DNA of 16,013 nt, taken from NCBI GenBank assembly GCA_004552195.1, contig SFPC01000081.1, forward strand, positions 1 to 16,013, in the 5' to 3' direction. A program made the translations under genes and the position numbers. The stretch is from Bacteroidales bacterium. GTDB lineage: Bacteria > Bacteroidota > Bacteroidia > Bacteroidales > Bacteroidaceae. Position 1 is the first letter of the stretch; every line of letters begins with the position of its first letter. The notes under the pieces were generated by a model. It was not told where the DNA came from, searched no databases, and saw only the letters and a list, made by a program, of their open reading frames with translations. Below, in pieces: positions 12,398 to 16,013 of the stretch.

Positions 12398-14614
12398 TTA
12401 TCGGGTTACGCACACCTTGCGAGTGGCTGTACGACCTTGGCTTGTGGTGCGCACTACGTAGACGCCTTGAGGCAGGACTTGTGCAGGCGAAACCAGGCGG
12501 CCATTGAGGTCGAACACTTGCAGGCTGTCGTACTGGCCCGAAACGGCGATGCGTCCGTTCTCCACGTTGATGGCCGGAGCGTCAGGCGTGAGGCCGATGG
12601 GGCGGATGCCCACATATTGCAGGTTGGTGGGTACAGGGCAACCGTCGTTCAGCTCGTCGTTGAACGTCCATACACCGGTGGCACCGCCGTTGAGCATTTC
12701 GGCGAAGGAAGCGTTGCGCATATCCTTGAAGAGCATGGACTCCACTTCGCAGAGCGGATTGTTGTCCAACTCATCGTAGGGATAGGTGTTGATGTCGGAA
12801 GCGTAGTAGCAGTTGCTGATGGTCAGGTCAAGTCCGTCAACGAGGTAGAAGGGGAAGATGGGAGCCATGGCCATGGAAACCTCGGCAAACGCGCCACGGT
12901 TGTAGCAGTTGGCGATGGAGATGCTGCCGTTGAAGTTAGCTTCGATGGTGGCCATGATACCGGCGGCGAAGGTGTTGGCGGCACCCTGGTCGTTGTAGGT
13001 GAACACGTCGCCCGAGTTGTAGCAGTCCTTGATGCTGATGGTGTTGGCCGAGGAGCAGATGATGCCGGCTGCACTCGAGTTGTTGTCACTGATTGTGCCG
13101 TTGTTGCCGCAGCGGGCAATGGTCAGGCCGTCGCAGTCGCTGGTCGAGATGATACCGGCGGTATAGCCGTATTCGCCAGAGACAGTAGCGGCGTTGAAGC
13201 AGTCGGAGATTTCAACCGTACCGCCGAGTGCTCCGGCACAGATGCCGGCTGCATAGTAGTAATAGTCGCTCACCGATACGCTGCTTGTGGTCTGGCAACC
13301 GGAGATGGTGGAGTTGAGGGCGGTACCGGCGATGGCTGCCACGCCGTAGCCGGCATAGAAGGAGCTGTTGTTGATGGTGAGGTTCTTGACGGTGGCGTTG
13401 GAGATGATGCCGAACAGGCCGGCAAAACCGTAAACGTCCCAATTCATGGAGATGTCGGAGATGGTGTGGCCGTCGCCGTCGAACACGCCGCTGAAGGGAC
13501 GGATGGCATCTGCACCCTCGCGTCCGAAGTTGTTGCCGATGGGGCGGAAGTTGGCGGCATCCTTCATGCTGAAGTCGTTCGTCACGAGGAAGTAAGTGCC
13601 GCTGTAATTGTTCTTCTCATATTCCACATTGTAGGACAACTCAAGGATATCCGATGCGCAAGAAATGCGGTAGGGGTCTTCGGCTGTGCCCGTTCCGCCG
13701 CTGAAGAGGATGTTCTCGTCCTTCTCGGCTTTGGCGGTGAGGATGACGGAGGTGGAGTAGTTGCACCATTCGATTTGCAGGGCTGCTTTCAGGTCGCCGC
13801 GCTGGTTGGCGGCGCAGGTCACTGCCACGATTTGCTGTCCCGGGGTGCTCTCGGAGGTGGGTTCGACGGTAAAGACGGTAAAGGCAGAGGCGTTGGTGCC
13901 GATCACGCTAATGAGGGGAAGGTCCGTGGTTTCCACGCCGGAGAAGGTGAGGGTGAACTCTTTCGTGGATTTTTCGCCCATCATGAGGGTGCCGAAGTCG
14001 AGTTCGGCCACGGAAGCCTGCAACACGACGGGGTCGCCGCTGGCATCGGTGATGCGGAAGTTGTCGATGTTGGTGATGTAGCTGTAGGAGGATTGTGAAG
14101 ACAGATCGAACGTGTCATAGTCGGCACGGACGATGCGGATGTAGCCGCTTTCGAGGTTCACGGTGCGCTCGATGACGCGCGGCGTTTCGGTGGCGGTGAA
14201 GGAAGTGCCCACCGTGGTCCAGGACTTTCCGTCGGTGGAGCACTGGAGTATCCATGCCACTTGATACGCGCTCCAGTAGGCATTGGCGCAGAGGGTGAAG
14301 CTCACGGTGCCGATGCTGCGGGGAGTCATGAGGGTAAAGTTGGTGATTTCATTGCCCGGTTTGGTCCCGCTGCCCACTTCGCCATAGATGCGCATGGAGC
14401 CTTGTCCGTCGTGGTAGTCGTCGCCGTTCGCATTGTTGCGCACGCCGTACATGTGCCATTCCAGACCGTTGAGCGTAGCTTCGATGGCTTTGCGAGGACC
14501 TTGACCGTTGATATCCGTGGCGAATGTTTCAAAGTCGTAAGTCCAGTCTTCAGCCTGTGCCGGCAGAGCCAGGGCCAACAAGGCCAGGAGGATAGTGTAG
14601 AAAGGTTTCTTCAT
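12398..14614 (-). CDS. Secreted GLUG-repeat protein with T9SS-type C-terminal domain
   Basis: Predicted 738-aa exported protein. Signal peptide at 1-21 (FYTILLALLALALPAQA). Residues 22-190 form a jelly-roll-like domain resembling the choice-of-anchor type (WTYDFETF ... NIDNFRITDA). Residues 198-295 look Ig-like (LDFGTLMMGEKSTKEFTLTF). A GGTGTAEDPYRIS lead-in (306-318) begins a long repeat region to about 605, with FSGVFDGDGHTISDISM, AGLFGIISNATVKNLTI and repeated AGI...TIS.C.N.G.VS units, i.e. GLUG-like beta repeats with a cysteine per coil. The last 60 residues (LQVFDLNGRLV...LPQGVYVVRTT...RKVCVTR) match type A T9SS sorting domains. It is probably a surface adhesin or binding protein; no catalytic motif is visible. 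It lies 48 nt after the next gene upstream on this strand. Confidence 0.85.
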   Translation of the reverse strand: MKKPFYTILLALLALALPAQAEDWTYDFETFATDINGQGPRKAIEATLNGLEWHMYGVRNNANGDDYHDGQGSMRIYGEVGSGTKPGNEITNFTLMTPRSIGTVSFTLCANAYWSAYQVAWILQCSTDGKSWTTVGTSFTATETPRVIERTVNLESGYIRIVRADYDTFDLSSQSSYSYITNIDNFRITDASGDPVVLQASVAELDFGTLMMGEKSTKEFTLTFSGVETTDLPLISVIGTNASAFTVFTVEPTSESTPGQQIVAVTCAANQRGDLKAALQIEWCNYSTSVILTAKAEKDENILFSGGTGTAEDPYRISCASDILELSYNVEYEKNNYSGTYFLVTNDFSMKDAANFRPIGNNFGREGADAIRPFSGVFDGDGHTISDISMNWDVYGFAGLFGIISNATVKNLTINNSSFYAGYGVAAIAGTALNSTISGCQTTSSVSVSDYYYYAAGICAGALGGTVEISDCFNAATVSGEYGYTAGIISTSDCDGLTIARCGNNGTISDNNSSAAGIICSSANTISIKDCYNSGDVFTYNDQGAANTFAAGIMATIEANFNGSISIANCYNRGAFAEVSMAMAPIFPFYLVDGLDLTISNCYYASDINTYPYDELDNNPLCEVESMLFKDMRNASFAEMLNGGATGVWTFNDELNDGCPVPTNLQYVGIRPIGLTPDAPAINVENGRIAVSGQYDSLQVFDLNGRLVSPAQVLPQGVYVVRTTSQGRTATRKVCVTR

Positions 14615-14662
14615 GTGGATTAGGGTTGTTTAGGTTATTTTAGGTTAGAAGTTTCGAGGATA

Positions 14663-15712
14663 TTACATCACCTTCACGCCCATGGTCTGTCCGATTTTGA
14701 CAATGACGGGCTGGTGGGTATCGAGGCTGATGGCGTTGTCGCCCTCGTGGAGTGTGCGCGAGTCAAGCAGCTTGCCGCCTGCGCCGTAGATGCGCACCGT
14801 CTGTCCGGCCTGTCCGGCAGCGTCAATGTGGAGTGTGCCGTTCTGCTTGGTGATGGTGGCCGTGGGCATAGGCAGCTGCCCGTGCGTGATGCCCAGCGGG
14901 TTCTCTTCGCAGTATTCCAGGCCCAGCATCCTGAAGTATTGGCCTTGTATGGTGAGCACGCCGCCGTAGGCTTGTGTTTTCGTGGCCTCGTTGTAGAGCA
15001 CGGGCCATCCCATTTCGTCATAGCCCAGGAGTTCATATCCTTGCGGTTCGAGTGCCTGCGTTATTTCGCTTTCGGCCATATAGCCCAGGCGTGTGGCGTT
15101 GTTCACGAGGGTGTACGAGCTTACCAACTGTCCTTCCTCGTTGAACATATTGTACACCAAGGGATATTCGTAGTCGTCGGTGTAATAGATGTCGTAGTAG
15201 GAGAGTTCCTCCTCCGTCATGCCCGGGTTCATGGTGGCAAACGTGGCGTTGAAGTCCTCGTACAGCTTGTCAGTCATGGCCTGTGCCACTTCAGCGCGTC
15301 CCAGTCCCCAGTCGGTGAGCATGGTGGGGAGCGTGGCGGGTACCTGGTCCTCCACTTTCACCACGAAGGACAGTTCATCGAGTTTCTTTTCGTAGTCGGG
15401 GTAATCCTTGAATTTGGTAGATTCCTGGTAAATGGTGAGCATGACTTTGGCCTTTCCTGTGGTCTTGCCCCGGAACCAGGCTCCGCCGTCCTCCACCACG
15501 GTGGCATCGGCTGAGGTAAATTCTATGGCAATGCGCGGATGCTGTTCCAAATAATCCTTTATGGGTTGCGAGAACGCTTTGATAAACATGTGATTTTGCG
15601 TTCCCACAGATACGCAGACGGTATCGGCCACAAGTTCAGTGGTTTGCGCTTCCAGTTCCAAGGGCAGGCCGGCTGCAATCGGAAGGAGCCATGCGAGTAA
15701 AGAATGTTTCAT
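14663..15712 (-). CDS. Exported protein with T9SS-like C-terminal domain
   Basis: Predicted 349-aa exported protein. Signal peptide at about 1-23 (LLAWLLPIAAGLPLELEAQ). Residues 24-125 look like an all-beta domain (TTELVADTVCVSVGTQNHMF ... LSFVVKVEDQVP). Residues 126-275 are rich in Tyr, Glu and Asp, with TDWGLGRAEVAQAMTDKLY and GYDEMGWPVLYNEATKTQAYG; I do not recognise this region. The C-terminal 70 residues (ATITKQNGTLHIDAAGQ ... VRIYGAGGKLLDSRTL ... VIVKIG) resemble a T9SS sorting domain. The ATG at 15712 starts the signal peptide; the 85 in-frame residues upstream are not protein-like. It is followed after 48 nt by the GLUG-repeat gene, so the two are probably co-transcribed and exported together. 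Function unknown. Confidence 0.75.
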   Translation of the reverse strand: MKHSLLAWLLPIAAGLPLELEAQTTELVADTVCVSVGTQNHMFIKAFSQPIKDYLEQHPRIAIEFTSADATVVEDGGAWFRGKTTGKAKVMLTIYQESTKFKDYPDYEKKLDELSFVVKVEDQVPATLPTMLTDWGLGRAEVAQAMTDKLYEDFNATFATMNPGMTEEELSYYDIYYTDDYEYPLVYNMFNEEGQLVSSYTLVNNATRLGYMAESEITQALEPQGYELLGYDEMGWPVLYNEATKTQAYGGVLTIQGQYFRMLGLEYCEENPLGITHGQLPMPTATITKQNGTLHIDAAGQAGQTVRIYGAGGKLLDSRTLHEGDNAISLDTHQPVIVKIGQTMGVKVM

Positions 15713-15891
15713 AGGAGAATAGTTATAGTTTGTATTTTTTAAGTTGTTCGGAAGGAAAAAGGCGACCGTTTGCTGTTCGGAAGGTAGGTGTTGCTTAGGC
15801 AGACCTTGCGGTCCGGGTGCATTTGGGTCTTTTTGTAAAATATTGATAGGTTTATATAGGCAAAATGTAAGGATTTTGGGGTTTTCGGTCG

Positions 15892-15899
15892 CAAATTTA
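15892..15899 (-). promoter_or_regulatory. Possible promoter box for the T9SS protein pair
   Basis: On the minus strand TAAATTTG matches TAnnTTTG exactly. It would give a long leader of about 170 nt before the ATG at 15712. No convincing -33 element was seen, so this is a weak call in an AT-rich stretch. Confidence 0.25.
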
Positions 15900-15922
15900 T
15901 ACAAACGTATGAGATAAACCGT

Positions 15923-16013
15923 ATGTTCCCCAACCTCGATCACGTGTTTGCTGTGGCCGAGCAACAACTATTTGGCTGTCAGCCCGCTGTATATTTTGCC
16001 CAAACCTTCTCGT
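15923..16013 (+). CDS. Possible start of a divergent plus-strand gene (partial)
   Basis: From the ATG at 15923 a frame stays open for 30 codons to the window edge, starting MFPNLDHVFAVAEQQLFG. The codons are mixed and protein-like, and the preceding DNA is an AT-rich intergenic stretch that would suit a divergent promoter region. Too short to identify. It would be read away from the T9SS gene pair. Confidence 0.35.
   Translation, partial: MFPNLDHVFAVAEQQLFGCQPAVYFAQTFS

Noticed and set aside
12347..14098. 583-aa plus-strand open frame
   Set aside because: It lies antisense to the GLUG-repeat gene, has a low-complexity Val/Gly/Asp/Ala make-up typical of a shadow frame, and shows no start signal or domain.

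Overview
The window looks like chromosomal DNA of a Bacteroidales bacterium, most likely a Prevotella-like relative. The reasons are: putative promoters carry the Bacteroidetes -7 box TAnnTTTG; the order pyrB-pyrI-flavin reductase-glyA is familiar from this group; there is an ECF sigma / membrane anti-sigma locus; and two large secreted proteins end in type IX secretion (T9SS)-like C-terminal domains. Intergenic DNA is AT-rich while the genes are moderately GC-rich. No tRNA, rRNA, CRISPR array, transposase or phage gene was seen.

Layout. Positions 1-430 hold the probable tail of a plus-strand gene and a terminator hairpin. Positions 431-4450 (minus strand) carry nucleotide and one-carbon metabolism: cdd, then pyrB, pyrI, a flavin-reductase-like gene and glyA. 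An AT-rich inverted-repeat element and a promoter lie between cdd and pyrB. Positions 4545-7864 (minus strand) carry an apparent regulatory/envelope operon: ECF sigma factor, single-pass anti-sigma-like protein joined by an ATGA overlap, a small exported protein, and two related outer-membrane barrel proteins that share an N-terminal head and a C-terminal signature.

Positions 7865-8313 form the divergent control region. It contains three tandem 82-bp repeats, each ending in the same promoter-like core. The last repeat directly precedes a plus-strand thioredoxin-fold lipoprotein gene, which is followed by a NupG-like nucleoside transporter. A decayed version of the same repeat lies before trxA, and the same core appears in reverse orientation before pyrB. 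Thioredoxin is followed by a small acidic conserved protein and a von Willebrand A (VWA) domain protein with unusual cysteine clusters. An 83-nt bidirectional terminator with a 19-bp perfect stem separates VWA from two minus-strand genes for exported T9SS-type proteins, one with GLUG-like repeats. A possible new plus-strand gene begins at the right edge.

The most interesting candidates are the sigma/anti-sigma/exported protein/two-barrel module, whose function is unknown, and the promoter-bearing 82-bp repeat family, which could vary in copy number. Identifications rest on reading the sequence and recalled family motifs; no database search was possible.
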